A stretch of DNA of 64,000 bases from Atlanticothrix silvestris CENA357 (GTDB lineage Bacteria; Cyanobacteriota; Cyanobacteriia; Cyanobacteriales; Nostocaceae): NCBI RefSeq assembly GCF_016056295.1, contig NZ_JAECZB010000009.1, forward strand, positions 33,730-97,729. The letters are read 5' to 3'. Numbering within the stretch: the first letter of the stretch is position 1; every line of letters begins with the position of its first letter. Positions 17,723 through 31,051 of this stretch are shown here, in pieces. The notes beneath the pieces are model-generated. The model was not told the origin of the DNA. It worked only from the letters and a program-made list of their open reading frames with translations, and ran no database searches. The position numbers were made by a program, and so were the translations under genes.

Positions 17723-18361
17723 TTATGATTGTGCCAACTGCTCTCTTACCCATTGCCGCACATGACAAATTAAACTTGTCTCACCCATCGTTAAACTTAA
17801 CTCCAAAAACGACCTCAGCACACCAACACTAAACATCGGCAACACTAACGACATCTCAAGGGGTTGATAGTCATCATTGACCAAACTTGAAATCGTCAAA
17901 ATCTCTCGATCAAAACACCATACCTCCGGCACTCCCAGCGCCGCATAAATCCCCATGCGATTCATCGAACTGTTTGTACTATCAACCTCAATCGCCAAAT
18001 CTGGAGGCGGATCAATTGTCAAATCGATCGCATCTTTACCGCGCACTGCTAACTCATTTTGAATGTAATAGCACTCATCTGGCTCTAAACCCTTTTGTAA
18101 GTCTTCTCGTGTCCAAGTTGTAGAGCCTAAACTACGAATTTCAATTCCTATCTCTTCTGTCATAACTTCAGCAAAGCGACCAAGTAATTTCTTAAAAGTT
18201 TCGTGTGGCGGTAGCGGCATCATAATCTCCAAGATTCCACCATCATAAGTTAGCCGCATTCCTGGTTGCGACTCCAAATCTCGCACCAAATTCCGATAGG
18301 TGTCCCAGTGAATACCTTGAAGTATGGTTATATTTGTAGGCGAAGCGATCGCAGTATTCAT
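17723..18361 (-). CDS. Uma2 family protein (DUF820, PD-(D/E)XK nuclease fold)
   Basis: Uma2 proteins are multicopy in filamentous cyanobacteria; their role is unproven, though the fold is that of restriction-type nucleases. In this 212-residue copy the core reads GMRLTYDGGILEIMMPLPPHE (conserved entry), PDECYYI, and PDLAIEVDSTNSS, which supplies the PD and ExD/E-x-K-like positions; the last catalytic position appears to be Asp rather than Lys. VPEVWCFDREILTI closes the core. Aggag lies seven bases before the ATG. It sits alone between decayed DNA and a TAXI protein gene. Whether it cuts DNA is unknown. Confidence 0.85.
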   Translation of the reverse strand: MNTAIASPTNITILQGIHWDTYRNLVRDLESQPGMRLTYDGGILEIMMPLPPHETFKKLLGRFAEVMTEEIGIEIRSLGSTTWTREDLQKGLEPDECYYIQNELAVRGKDAIDLTIDPPPDLAIEVDSTNSSMNRMGIYAALGVPEVWCFDREILTISSLVNDDYQPLEMSLVLPMFSVGVLRSFLELSLTMGETSLICHVRQWVREQLAQS

Positions 18362-18403
18362 AGTTTTCTCCTTTAGCTAATACGCTAAATGCTTAACGGA
18401 TTT

Positions 18404-19693
18404 CTATGGAAGGCGAGAGATTGTGCTTGTTGTTAACCAAATTTTACGATCGCGCATGGCTGACATCGCCGCTTCCCAAGTGAAGGTAAATGACTGAAAC
18501 GATTCTGGTGTAATTCGATCTTTGTCTAAAGATTCGACAACTTTCTCAAATTTATCTAACAACTCAGCACGAATGCTTTCTAGGGTATCGATATTTGAGC
18601 AAGTTTCAATTTGTTTGAGGAGTTGGACAATATCTTGATTGTAGTCATCACCACGATTTTTTTGTATCTTCTCAATTTGCGCTTTTAACTGCCAAAACCA
18701 AGACCCCAAGAGTAATACAACTGTTAGTATTAATCCCAAATATTCGGCATTCTCTTGAATAAAGTTAGGTTTTTCACGGTCATAATAAGCAGTTGCACCT
18801 CTGTGGAGTGGTAAACCAGTCCCGCCAACTGTTTGGGGAGGACTAATGTTTGCCGCTAAAGACATTTTCCTCGTCAACTCTTGACGATACTCATACAAAA
18901 TAGAGGTGACTTGGCGGATAATATTACCATCGACTACTTTGGAAGCCAAAAGCGTTCTTTGCACAGTTACAGTGGGTAAATCTGTAGCTGGAATTGGAGG
19001 ATTTCCCTGATAAGCTCCTTTGGGGATAAATGCTGGTTCAATAGCTGGTTCATTAATTTTCATCGCCGCAGCTTGGTCGATTGGTACTAACCTACCACCG
19101 CTGTTTTGCACAAGTTCTTGGATGGATTGATTACCTGGGGGACGGACGCGAAACACTGCATCTACTTGTTGGTTACGAAAAGCTGCATCAGATGCTTTCT
19201 CTGATATGGCTTTGTATGTAAAATCGCTTGGTACAAGACGATAATGTTGAGCCAGCAACCAGAATGATTGGTATTGACCACCTCCTTGTGGTGGTAAAGC
19301 AATACGTTTACCTTTTAGATCTGCAACTTGCTGGATACCAGATTTATCAGTCACAATCAGTTGAAATGCGTCTGAAAACAAATTGCAAATTAATCGAGCT
19401 GAGGGAAGGGTGGGAATATCAGCTTGTGCGGTAGCCAGTTGCGCTTTGTTGTCTTCGAGTAGTTGGATATTTTCTTCTGTCCCTTTGGTTTCTAGAAGTT
19501 GGATTTGAATTTTCGGCTCATGTTTGGCGATGACTTGGGCGATCGCCTGACTTAAAATATAACTTTCCCCTTGTTTCGATCCCGCTGCGATCGTCAAGCG
19601 ATGCACTTGGTTGAGATCGATAATGAAATGTACTGCCAGAAATATTGTCAAGCCAAGACTCAACAGCAAAGGAATCAGCAGCCTACGGTTCAT
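18404..19693 (-). CDS. TAXI-family TRAP-type solute-binding protein, membrane-anchored
   Basis: A periplasmic-binding fold protein of 429 residues related to the TAXI receptors of TRAP transporters. It begins with a membrane anchor or uncleaved signal (5-25) and then RLTIAAGSKQGESYILSQAIAQVI, the usual TAXI start. LKGKRIALPPQGGGQY and AAFRNQQVDAVFRVRPPG are conserved ligand-lobe motifs. Near 320-340 there is a second membrane segment (LGLILTVVLLLGSWFW) followed by a roughly 85-residue helical tail, an architecture found in cyanobacterial copies that lack adjacent TRAP permease genes. No permease gene is nearby. Ligand unknown. It may be cotranscribed with the amidase gene, 39 bases upstream. 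Confidence 0.8.
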   Translation of the reverse strand: MNRRLLIPLLLSLGLTIFLAVHFIIDLNQVHRLTIAAGSKQGESYILSQAIAQVIAKHEPKIQIQLLETKGTEENIQLLEDNKAQLATAQADIPTLPSARLICNLFSDAFQLIVTDKSGIQQVADLKGKRIALPPQGGGQYQSFWLLAQHYRLVPSDFTYKAISEKASDAAFRNQQVDAVFRVRPPGNQSIQELVQNSGGRLVPIDQAAAMKINEPAIEPAFIPKGAYQGNPPIPATDLPTVTVQRTLLASKVVDGNIIRQVTSILYEYRQELTRKMSLAANISPPQTVGGTGLPLHRGATAYYDREKPNFIQENAEYLGLILTVVLLLGSWFWQLKAQIEKIQKNRGDDYNQDIVQLLKQIETCSNIDTLESIRAELLDKFEKVVESLDKDRITPESFQSFTFTWEAAMSAMRDRKIWLTTSTISRLP

Positions 19694-19732
19694 TATAATT
19701 ACAGACGTTTTTGCAAAATATATCTATAAATT

Positions 19733-23281
<3,549 letters not shown>

Positions 23282-23504
23282 ATTAATTCGTAATGACGCT
23301 CAAAGACTCGCTAACGCTGCGCTAACGTAATTCGTAATGGCGTTTGCGGATTCATGCTTCACAGTTACGTTTTGTAACGGGGGTTTTACTCCGACACAAA
23401 ACCGCTGCCTGTAGAGACAGACAGCAACATTAACTTGAGACTTGAGAAATTTTCTGATATACAGGGTGCCTATCTTTCATAAACTTCGGACTTGAGGAGA
23501 TGTT
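23282..23504. repeat. Nostoc-type dispersed repeat between pyrG and the next gene
   Basis: attcgtaatgacg near 23287 returns as attcgtaatggcg near 23331, flanking gctaacgctgcgctaacg. The same family is seen at 44867-44945 and in part at 24685-24765. The remainder of the spacer holds a gaggaga ribosome site just before 23505. Confidence 0.6.
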
Positions 23505-23927
23505 GTGGCGTACTGGGTGAAAATCCTTTACGAGAGGAAAGAATATGTAGTCAATTTTGACCGTGTTAATGCTTTTTGTTATGAAAAGAATGGCAGGGTA
23601 ACTTTTTGGTTGCCCGATAGTGCTATTCCTATTGTGATTAACCCCCAAAGTAACTTAGAAGATTATCAAAAGGTGCTGGACTATCTAGAATGCGTTACAG
23701 AGTTGGAAATAGAGAATGCCTACTGGGTAAAAATTCTGTATGAAAAAAATGAATATGTCATTAACCTCACTTGCATTAGTTCTTTTTGTCAGGAATCTAA
23801 TGGTAGAATAACCTTCTGGTTGCCTGATGGTACGATTCCGATCATTATAAACCCTGTAAGTAATCCAGACTCATACCAAAAAGTTTTACAATTCGTTCAG
23901 AAAGCTACAGGATATTCTTTGTTTTAA
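23505..23927 (+). CDS. Small protein made of two 64-residue tandem repeats, unknown function
   Basis: Not a family I can name. The 140-residue protein is a duplication: residues 2-65 and 74-137 share the frame AYWVKILYE..EYV.N...FC...NGR.TFWLPD..IPI.INP.SN...YQKVL, about 60% identical by eye count. No signal peptide, no membrane segment; each unit predicts several short strands and a helix. The start is GTG, with gaggaga at the right distance; a nearby ATG at 23500 is out of frame. It follows pyrG after a repeat-filled spacer. The similarity is strong enough to indicate a fairly recent internal duplication under protein-level constraint. Confidence 0.8.
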   Translation: MAYWVKILYERKEYVVNFDRVNAFCYEKNGRVTFWLPDSAIPIVINPQSNLEDYQKVLDYLECVTELEIENAYWVKILYEKNEYVINLTCISSFCQESNGRITFWLPDGTIPIIINPVSNPDSYQKVLQFVQKATGYSLF

Positions 23928-23950
23928 AATTTTGAAGGAAAATAGCCACT

Positions 23951-24574
23951 CTAAATAATTACTTCTCGAAGACGCTTTAATATACTAATCACCTGCTGTA
24001 ATTCTGAATCCCGTTCAATTGATAATGCATAAGAATGTGCATACTGTGGTTGTTCTTGCTGAGTCAATTTGACAAAAACAAACTCCCTACCATTGATTAG
24101 TAAACCAAAAGTTGGTAGTACAGAATTGGGATTATCAAGCATATAAGCAAGTGCTTGAGGTAGGGCTGTCATCACATCAAATTTACTGCTTTTAGATTCG
24201 ATTACCAGTACCCAAAGGCGTTTTTGGATTACCAGAACATCAATATTTCCTTTAACGATAAAACCTTCATCTTCAGCAGAAATCTCGATGGAAGTTTCAG
24301 TTTCAATCTCAAATGGAGGTTGATAAAACCCGGCTAAATCGAGTAAAGGAGACAGCACTACCATCTTGACTGTCTCTTCTGACATTAGCCGATGTTTATT
24401 TAAGTTTAAATAATTGCTTTTTACTCGTTCAACTGCTTGCCTTTCACTATCAGTCAAAAGAGGTAAATTCTCTTGCCATTCTCTAAAGAAAGTTGTGTTT
24501 GTAGTCAGTTGTAAACCAAATTTTTCTTCTAATTCAAAAAGACTGATTTCTCTAGCTGGGATTATTTGAACCAT
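23951..24574 (-). CDS. Small PD-(D/E)XK protein, type I restriction HsdR N-terminal-like
   Basis: 207 residues with the nuclease core: GNIDVLVIQKRLWVLVIESKS (109-129) gives the Asp112 and Glu126-x-Lys128 of the PD-(D/E)XK site, after an N-terminal helical part. QALAYMLDNP and the following strands fit the HSDR_N fold. There is no helicase or ATPase part, so it is not a full type I motor subunit, and no methylase gene is near. Such free-standing copies are common in cyanobacteria and their job is unknown. It converges with the two-repeat gene, 23 bases apart. Confidence 0.8.
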   Translation of the reverse strand: MVQIIPAREISLFELEEKFGLQLTTNTTFFREWQENLPLLTDSERQAVERVKSNYLNLNKHRLMSEETVKMVVLSPLLDLAGFYQPPFEIETETSIEISAEDEGFIVKGNIDVLVIQKRLWVLVIESKSSKFDVMTALPQALAYMLDNPNSVLPTFGLLINGREFVFVKLTQQEQPQYAHSYALSIERDSELQQVISILKRLREVII

Positions 24575-24684
24575 AATCTGTAATCTTGAATAATACCAAA
24601 TTAGAAAAAATGTATTGTTTGAAGTATAGAGTCAAAGTATTAAAAACAGCCTTTACCAAACCTTTCTGTATTTATTAATTACGT

Positions 24685-24757
24685 AAACTCTGCGGCATAG
24701 CTACCCTTAAAACAAAGCGATAGCGAGTCCGTGAGCTTCGTCATTAAGAACTACGAA
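24685..24757. repeat. Dispersed-repeat fragment ending in acgaattacgaatta
   Basis: gtgagcttcgtcattaagaac and acgaattacgaattatta match parts of the repeats at 23282 and 44867. It lies directly downstream of the ROK gene. Confidence 0.45.
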
Positions 24758-25654
24758 TTACGAATTATTATAATGTTGCCACGCCAACTTTGCTGCACCC
24801 ACTATTCCCGCCGAGTTACCTAATTCTGCTGGCAAAATTTGTAAACCCACACGAGATGTAGGCATGACTCGCTTCTCAATTTCTGCTTTAACATCTGGTA
24901 AGAAAAACTCAAAACTAGCGCTAACACCACCACCAATCACGATCGCCTGTGGTGTCAAGACGTAAATTAAACTAGTTAAACCAATACCCAATTCTCTACC
25001 ATACTCTTGCCAAAATGTCAAACTATCGGCATCTCCCGCTTGAGCAAGAGCGCCTAATTCTGCTGGTTCCTTGCCAGTCCGGCGGCGAATTGCCGTCACC
25101 GAAGCATACTGTTCTAAAGAACCTTGATTACCACTCTTACACATTGGCCCATTGGGGTTGAAAGAGATTAAACCCAGTTCTCCAGCGGCTCCTTGATGTC
25201 CTGTAAATAGTTGGCCACCCATAATAATTGCACCACCAACCCCAGTTCCCAAAGTCAACATGATGAAATTTTGCAGGCGGCGACCGGCTCCCAACCAAGC
25301 TTCTCCCAATCCTGCACAGTTAGCATCGTTGGCAATCACAGTCGGTTTAGCGGTTTTAACTTCTAACCAATCTGCCAAAGGGACATCGTGCCATCCTGGC
25401 AAGTTAATAGCGATTTTGGCAATACGTCCAGTTGCATCAGCGGGGCCGGGAGTCCCAACACCAATGGCCACAGTTTGATTATCTGGATCAACAACAGCGA
25501 TCGCATCCACCATCACAGCCAAAACTGCCTCTGGTACCGATGGTTGGGGAGTTGCCACCATCAAAGATTGCAGGCAAGTACCATCTTGATTGAATCGTCC
25601 CAGCTTAATCGCCGTTCCTCCCACATCAATGCCTATTACTTCAGCTTTCTGCAC
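24758..25654 (-). CDS. ROK-family glucokinase
   Basis: Phosphorylates glucose with ATP (or a related sugar) for entry into glycolysis or the pentose phosphate path. IGIDVGGTAIKLGRF (7-21) is the phosphate-binding loop; IANDANCAGLGEAWLG holds the catalytic Asp; MLTLGTGVGGAIIMGG and GHQGAAGELGLISFNP are ROK signatures. The normal zinc motif CxCGxxGCLE reads CKSGNQGSLE, so two of the three cysteines are gone, and zinc binding is doubtful although the fold may hold. 298 residues, normal length. It lies near the pentose phosphate gene group and suits glucose use. Confidence 0.88.
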   Translation of the reverse strand: MQKAEVIGIDVGGTAIKLGRFNQDGTCLQSLMVATPQPSVPEAVLAVMVDAIAVVDPDNQTVAIGVGTPGPADATGRIAKIAINLPGWHDVPLADWLEVKTAKPTVIANDANCAGLGEAWLGAGRRLQNFIMLTLGTGVGGAIIMGGQLFTGHQGAAGELGLISFNPNGPMCKSGNQGSLEQYASVTAIRRRTGKEPAELGALAQAGDADSLTFWQEYGRELGIGLTSLIYVLTPQAIVIGGGVSASFEFFLPDVKAEIEKRVMPTSRVGLQILPAELGNSAGIVGAAKLAWQHYNNS

Positions 25655-26048
25655 AATCTCACACCCAAAATCTAATCAGCGATCGCAATCACACTTAACT
25701 TACTTTGTGAATATATTAGGAATTTGGCGATTACGCCTTATCTCCATCACTCATTTACAATCACACAAAAAATTGTAATTTATAAAACATATAAGAGTGA
25801 CTAATTTTATGTTATTGGAGATTGTAAAATCTAGTACTTTGAAAAATGTCACAATCAGTTATTATATGAGCGTATGCGTAAGTTCAGCCAGATGGTAAGT
25901 TGAGTTGAAGTTCATGCCAGCATTATGGTTGCGGCCCTACAACATCCGCCATTGGTAAATCAGAAGAAACTATGCAACATTTGCAATTTGTTTAGATCTG
26001 GTTTCCAGCTGAACTCATCGCTTTTTGTTGAAAATTACGTGATCCCAC
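25655..26048. other. Gap of about 390 bases upstream of the RRM gene
   Basis: No gene or strong hairpin is seen. Cyanobacterial rbp genes often have long 5' leaders that control cold expression, so the leader may lie here; nothing in the sequence proves it. Confidence 0.45.
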
Positions 26049-26333
26049 ATGACTATTTACGTTGGAAACCTCTCTTACAGCGCTACTGAAGCAGACTTAA
26101 CAGCCGTGTTTGCAGAATATGGCGAGGTCAAAAGAGTTGTACTACCGACCGACCGTGAAACAGGTCGGATGCGTGGCTTTGCTTTTGTAGAAATGAATGA
26201 AGATGCCCAAGAAGACGCTGCAATTACAGAATTAGATGGTGCAGAATGGATGGGTCGTCAACTGAGAGTTAATAAAGCCAAACCACGAGAGGATAACCCA
26301 AGAGGTAGTTGGGGGAAAAAACAAGATTTTTAA
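26049..26333 (+). CDS. RNA-binding protein with a single RRM
   Basis: A small cytosolic protein of 94 residues that binds single-stranded RNA, the cyanobacterial Rbp type, often cold-induced. RNP2 is IYVGNL (3-8) and RNP1 is RGFAFVEM (about 41-48). After the RRM a short tail (KPREDNPRGSWGKKQDF) replaces the glycine-rich tail of longer Rbps. A monocistronic layout is likely: hairpins follow the gene. Neighbouring desC at 9.3 kb is another cold-related gene but is not linked. Confidence 0.92.
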   Translation: MTIYVGNLSYSATEADLTAVFAEYGEVKRVVLPTDRETGRMRGFAFVEMNEDAQEDAAITELDGAEWMGRQLRVNKAKPREDNPRGSWGKKQDF

Positions 26334-26696
26334 CTAAGGCGAGAAGTGATATTAACAGATTGTTTTCTAGTTTGCAATACAAATTTGCGTTAATTCACTA
26401 GAAACAATCAAACATGAAACATAACTGATAGTACTTACTTTGACTAGTTGTGAGTAACAGATAAATTTCACAACTAGTTGTTCTTTCTATGTCAGTGCTA
26501 AAAACTAAAAATCAAGTAAGCCTTTACGAGTCGATACCTTGAATACGGAGGCTACAAGACATTGATTTCTTTAGTTTATCTAAAATCACATCTAAGTTAT
26601 CAAATTACCTTTCTAAGATAGAAGCAGCAACTATCAAATTGCCACCCACAAATTGACTAACCCAACCAACAGCCAATCGCTAGGGAGAACATCAAA
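26334..26696. other. Gap between rbp and fbp, with two hairpins
   Basis: Arms gattgttttctagt (26359-26372) and ctagaaacaatc (26398-26409) pair with one bulge; arms actagttgtga (26443-26453) and tcacaactagt (26468-26478) pair perfectly over 11 bases. The second is followed by a loose T-rich run, so these may stop rbp transcription. The rest is probably the fbp promoter region. Confidence 0.55.
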
Positions 26697-27746
26697 ATGG
26701 CTCAAGCGCCAGAATCGTTAGACTTGCCGATCAACGAACCTACAGACAAAGCCCTAGATCGTGATTGTACAACCTTATCGCGCCATGTCTTACAGCAACT
26801 TCAGAGTTTTTCACCAGATGCACAGGATTTGAGTGCGCTAATGAATCGGATTGCCCTTGCCGGCAAATTAGTTGCTCGTCGCATGAGCCGCGCTGGTTTA
26901 ATGGAAGGTGTTCTAGGATTCACTGGAGAAGTGAATGTGCAAGGAGAATCCGTCAAAAAGATGGATGTTTATGCCAATGATGTATTTATCTCAGTATTTA
27001 AGCAAAGTGGCTTAGTTTGTCGCCTAGCTTCTGAGGAAATGGAAGAACCCTATTACATACCAGAAAACTGCCCCATTGGTCGCTATACACTTTTGTATGA
27101 CCCAATTGATGGCTCATCTAACACTGATAATAATCTCAGTTTAGGTTCGATCTTTGCTATTCGCCAACAAGAAGGCAACGATAGCGATCGCCAAGCAACT
27201 GACCTGCTAACCAACGGACGCAAGCAGATCGCTGCCGGCTATATCCTATATGGGCCTAGCACAATGCTGGTTTATACTATAGGTAAGGGAGTCCACTCAT
27301 TTGTCCTTGATCCCAGCTTGGGAGAATTTATTCTCACAGAAGAAAACATCCGGATTCCTAACCATGGTGCCATTTATAGCGTCAACGAAGGTAACTTTTG
27401 GCAGTGGGAAGAATCAATTCGGGAATATATTCGCTACGTCCATCGTACAGAAGGTTATACAGCTCGCTATAGCGGTGCAATGGTGAGCGATATCCATAGA
27501 ATTTTGGTTCAAGGTGGTGTGTTTCTCTATCCAGGCACAATTCAAAAACCAGAAGGTAAGTTGCGTTTGCTCTATGAAACTGCGCCTCTGGCTATGTTGA
27601 TTGAGCAAGCCGGTGGTCGCGCGACAACAGGACTAGTAAACATCTTAGATGTAGTGCCCAAAAAATTGCATCAACGCACACCTCTGATTATTGGTAGCAA
27701 AGAGGATGTAGCAAAAGTGGAGTCTTTTATTCAAAATGGCCATTAG
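26697..27746 (+). CDS. fbp: Class I fructose-1,6-bisphosphatase
   Basis: Removes phosphate 1 from fructose 1,6-bisphosphate in gluconeogenesis and the Calvin cycle. At 349 residues, it has the FBPase I signatures: [32 protein letters not shown] for magnesium, and [19 protein letters not shown] near the substrate site; [25 protein letters not shown] end (here [13 protein letters not shown]). It heads the group fbp-tal-zwf-opcA in one direction, the order known in Nostoc, where zwf and opcA products feed the oxidative pentose phosphate path of heterocysts and dark cells. A gggaga lies about 12 bases before the ATG. Confidence 0.96.
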   Translation: MAQAPESLDLPINEPTDKALDRDCTTLSRHVLQQLQSFSPDAQDLSALMNRIALAGKLVARRMSRAGLMEGVLGFTGEVNVQGESVKKMDVYANDVFISVFKQSGLVCRLASEEMEEPYYIPENCPIGRYTLLYDPIDGSSNTDNNLSLGSIFAIRQQEGNDSDRQATDLLTNGRKQIAAGYILYGPSTMLVYTIGKGVHSFVLDPSLGEFILTEENIRIPNHGAIYSVNEGNFWQWEESIREYIRYVHRTEGYTARYSGAMVSDIHRILVQGGVFLYPGTIQKPEGKLRLLYETAPLAMLIEQAGGRATTGLVNILDVVPKKLHQRTPLIIGSKEDVAKVESFIQNGH

Positions 27747-28020
27747 TAAAGAAGGCAGAAGGCACAAAGTAATAAAGCTTACTATATGAGCTTTTTAACT
27801 TTTTTCTAATGAATAGTTTTTTTGCTACTCTGCACTTATGGCATTAATTAGGATTGGGAATACAGAATAGCACTTTTGCAAGTGAATCAAAGATTACCTC
27901 AGCTGGCCGATGCAATAAGTGATGGGCAACATCAAAATTCAAGAGTAACCATCAAAATTTTGATGAATTTTGCCGACTTTACTTAGAAACATCATCTACC
28001 GGAGTGAAACAAATCAGGCT

Positions 28021-29166
28021 ATGACAACCAATCATCTACTAGAAATTAACCAATACGGTCAAAGTATCTGGATGGATAATTTGAGCCGTGACATTATTCA
28101 ATCAGGCGAACTTAAAGACTTGGTTGAAAATCAAGGTATCTCTGGAATTACTTCCAATCCAGCTATTTTTGAAAAAGCGATCGCAAATAATGTGATTTAC
28201 GATGCTGATATCGAAGCAGGAATTCGGGCTGGATTACCAATATACAAAATTTATGAATCCCTAGTTTTTGCAGATATCCGCAATGCCTGCGACATCTTGC
28301 GCCCCGTATATGAAGCCTCGAATAGGCTAGATGGTTATGTGAGCATGGAAGTCCCACCAACCATCGCCCACGACACCCAAGCGACAATCAACGAAGCTCG
28401 TCGCTATTTCCAAGAAATTGGCCGGGAAAATCTGATGATTAAAATTCCTGGTACAGAAGCTGGTTTGCCAGCAGTCGAACAGGTAATAGCCGAAGGCATG
28501 AATGTTAATATTACGCTGTTGTTTTCTGTACAAAGCTACATCAACACAGCTTGGGCTTATATTCGTGGCTTAGAAAAACGAGTAGCACAGGGTCAAGATA
28601 TTAGCAAAATTGCTTCCGTTGCTAGCTTTTTCCTCAGCCGAATTGATAGCAATATTGATGCCAAAATCGATGCTAAGTTAAAGAAGGGCGTTGATGATAT
28701 TAACTTAGAAGCAAAGCTGAGGGCTGTTAAAGGAAAAGTGGCGATCGCTAACGCTAAGATAGCTTACCAAGAATACGAGAAAATCATCGCAAGCGATCGT
28801 TGGCAAGCTTTAGCAGCAAAAGGAGCCAAAGTACAACGGTTACTTTGGGCTAGTACCAGCACCAAAGACCCCAATTACAGCGATGTAATGTATGTCGATC
28901 AGTTGATTGGCCCTGATACCGTTAACACCCTACCACCCGCGACAATTAAAGCTTGTGCCGATCACTGCGATGTCGCTAATCGCGTCAAAACAAATGTCGA
29001 GGAAGCTTACCAACTGATAGAAAGTCTAAAAGATCCTGACATCAATATCGATATTGATGTCGTGATGGAAGAATTACTAGTTGAAGGTATTGACAAATTC
29101 ATCAAGCCTTTCGAGTCCTTGATGAACTCTTTGGAAAACAAAGTCAAGCTATTGTCGCCAGTATAG
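28021..29166 (+). CDS. tal: Transaldolase
   Basis: Moves a dihydroxyacetone unit between sugar phosphates in the pentose phosphate path. The frame is open from 27970, but MTTNHLLEINQYGQSIWMD is the family's start, so the ATG at 28021 is preferred (381 residues). GISGITSNPAIFEKAI and NLMIKIPGTEAGLPAVEQV hold the usual entry motif and the Schiff-base lysine; it is the long (TalB2/phosphoglucose-isomerase-independent) cyanobacterial type. A 273-base spacer separates it from fbp. Followed by zwf after a repeat-filled spacer. Confidence 0.95.
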   Translation: MTTNHLLEINQYGQSIWMDNLSRDIIQSGELKDLVENQGISGITSNPAIFEKAIANNVIYDADIEAGIRAGLPIYKIYESLVFADIRNACDILRPVYEASNRLDGYVSMEVPPTIAHDTQATINEARRYFQEIGRENLMIKIPGTEAGLPAVEQVIAEGMNVNITLLFSVQSYINTAWAYIRGLEKRVAQGQDISKIASVASFFLSRIDSNIDAKIDAKLKKGVDDINLEAKLRAVKGKVAIANAKIAYQEYEKIIASDRWQALAAKGAKVQRLLWASTSTKDPNYSDVMYVDQLIGPDTVNTLPPATIKACADHCDVANRVKTNVEEAYQLIESLKDPDINIDIDVVMEELLVEGIDKFIKPFESLMNSLENKVKLLSPV

Positions 29167-29390
29167 GGACTGGGAACTAGGGACAAGAAGAGCAGGGGGA
29201 GCAGGGGGACGTTTGGGAAGTAGAAGGAGAAAAATTCCATATACCACTGACCACTGACCCTTCGGGTTCGCAGTCACCTGCGGAGGGAAACCCTCCCGCA
29301 GCGCTGCCTCACCACTGACCACTGACTCATATCTAATCCTTAGTGCCCCGTACCCAATCCCAAACCCCAAATCCCAAATCCAAAATTGTT
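29167..29390. repeat. Repeat-filled tal-zwf spacer with an inserted hairpin unit
   Basis: Heptamers CACTGAC occur twice at 29245-29258 and twice at 29313-29326. Between these duplicates lies a unit of about 54 bases (29259-29312) with the hairpin tgcggaggg-aaa-ccctcccgca (29299-ish). The unit looks like a small element inserted in, and flanked by, duplicated heptamers. The spacer ends in the tract cccaatcccaaacccc before zwf. Confidence 0.65.
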
Positions 29391-30920
29391 ATGGTTAGTC
29401 TGCTAGAAAATCCCTTGCGTGTTGGTCTGCAACAGCAAGGGATGCCCGAACCCCAGATCATAGTCATCTTTGGCGCTTCTGGTGATCTTACCTGGCGCAA
29501 ACTAGTGCCAGCACTTTACAAATTGCGGCGAGAACGGCGCATTCCACCAGAAACTACAATTGTCGGTGTAGCACGTCGAGAGTGGAGCCACGAATACTTC
29601 CGCGAACAAATGCAAAAGGGCATGGAAGAGGCTCATCCTAATGTCGATTTGGGGGAACTTTGGCAAGACTTCTCTCAAGGACTGTTCTACTGTCCTGGAG
29701 ACATAGACAACCCCGATAGCTACCAAAAACTGAAAAATTTGCTCACTGAATTAGACGAGAAACGGGGCACGCGGGGAAACCGGATGTTCTACCTCTCGGT
29801 TGCTCCGTCATTCTTTCCTGAAGCAATTAAACAGTTGGGAAGCGCCGGGATGCTGGACGATCCCTACAAACATCGTCTGGTAATTGAAAAACCCTTTGGT
29901 CGAGACTTGGCTTCTGCCCAGAATCTTAACCAAGTGGTGCAGAAATTTTGTAAAGAAAACCAAGTCTATCGCATCGACCACTACTTGGGTAAAGAGACAG
30001 TCCAGAACTTGCTGGTGTTTCGCTTTGCCAATGCGATTTTTGAACCTTTGTGGAATCGTCGCTTTGTTGACCACGTACAAATTACCGTGGCAGAAACCGT
30101 AGGCGTGGAAGATCGGGCTGGATATTATGAATCAGCCGGCGCACTCCGGGATATGTTGCAAAATCACCTTATGCAACTTTACTGCTTGACGGCAATGGAA
30201 GCACCCAACTCGATGGATGCCGACAGCATCCGCACGGAAAAAGTTAAGGTACTCCAAGCTACACGTTTGGCTGATGTTCATAATCTATCCCGTTCAGCAA
30301 TACGCGGTCAGTACAGTGCCGGCTGGATGAAAGGTCAATCAGTACCTGGTTATCGGCAAGAACCTGGAGTTGACCCTAATTCCACAACACCCACCTATGT
30401 GGCAATGAAATTTCTAGTTGATAACTGGCGTTGGCAAGGTGTTCCCTTTTACTTGCGTACAGGCAAGCGGATGCCGAAAAAAGTCAGCGAGATTTCGATT
30501 CACTTCCGCGAAGTTCCTTCTCGGATGTTTCAATCTGCCGCGCAACAGGCAAACGCTAACATTTTGGCAATGCGGATTCAGCCAAACGAAGGCATTTCTC
30601 TACGTTTTGATGTCAAAATGCCTGGGGCAGAATTTCGTACCCGTTCCGTTGATATGGACTTTAGTTATGGTTCTTTTGGCATCCAAGCAACTTCTGATGC
30701 CTACGATCGCCTATTCCTTGATTGTATGATGGGTGATCAAACATTATTCACACGGGCAGACGAAGTAGAAGCAGCTTGGCAAATAGTAACTCCAGCCCTT
30801 TCTGTTTGGGATGCCCCCGCAGATCCCACCACCATTCCCCAGTACGAGGCTGGTACTTGGGAACCAGCGGAAGCAGAATTTTTGATTAACCAAGATGGTC
30901 GTCGCTGGCGCAGACTTTAG
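29391..30920 (+). CDS. zwf: Glucose-6-phosphate 1-dehydrogenase
   Basis: First step of the oxidative pentose phosphate path, giving NADPH for nitrogenase and dark metabolism. The frame opens at a GTG at 29343 in repeat DNA; the ATG at 29391 gives the standard 509 residues. [21 protein letters not shown] is the NADP site, [14 protein letters not shown] the active-site signature with its catalytic His and Lys. Activity depends on OpcA, encoded next. Cysteine-based redox control is known in cyanobacteria but the residues were not mapped here. Confidence 0.96.
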   Translation: MVSLLENPLRVGLQQQGMPEPQIIVIFGASGDLTWRKLVPALYKLRRERRIPPETTIVGVARREWSHEYFREQMQKGMEEAHPNVDLGELWQDFSQGLFYCPGDIDNPDSYQKLKNLLTELDEKRGTRGNRMFYLSVAPSFFPEAIKQLGSAGMLDDPYKHRLVIEKPFGRDLASAQNLNQVVQKFCKENQVYRIDHYLGKETVQNLLVFRFANAIFEPLWNRRFVDHVQITVAETVGVEDRAGYYESAGALRDMLQNHLMQLYCLTAMEAPNSMDADSIRTEKVKVLQATRLADVHNLSRSAIRGQYSAGWMKGQSVPGYRQEPGVDPNSTTPTYVAMKFLVDNWRWQGVPFYLRTGKRMPKKVSEISIHFREVPSRMFQSAAQQANANILAMRIQPNEGISLRFDVKMPGAEFRTRSVDMDFSYGSFGIQATSDAYDRLFLDCMMGDQTLFTRADEVEAAWQIVTPALSVWDAPADPTTIPQYEAGTWEPAEAEFLINQDGRRWRRL

Positions 30921-30967
30921 AAAATAGTCATTAGTCAGTAGTCAGTAGTTAGTAGTAAAAAATCAAC

Positions 30968-31051
30968 AACTAACAACTGACCACTGACAACTGACCACTG
31001 ACAACTGACCACTAACCACTGACCACTAACAACTGACAACTGACAACTGAC
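30968..31051 (+). repeat. Twelve heptamers (A/C)ACT(G/A)AC ending just before opcA
   Basis: An uninterrupted short tandem repeat (STRR type) of 12 units runs from 30968 to 31051; the opcA ATG is at 31059. Four inverted-sense units (GTCATTA, GTCAGTA, GTCAGTA, GTTAGTA) sit at 30927-30954, so a long hairpin can form over the spacer. The same heptamer family is at 29245-29326, 53122-53156 and 58350-58370. Confidence 0.88.

Noticed and set aside
23951..24574. Complete type I restriction system
   Set aside because: Only an HsdR N-terminal-like domain is present; no helicase, methylase or specificity gene is near.
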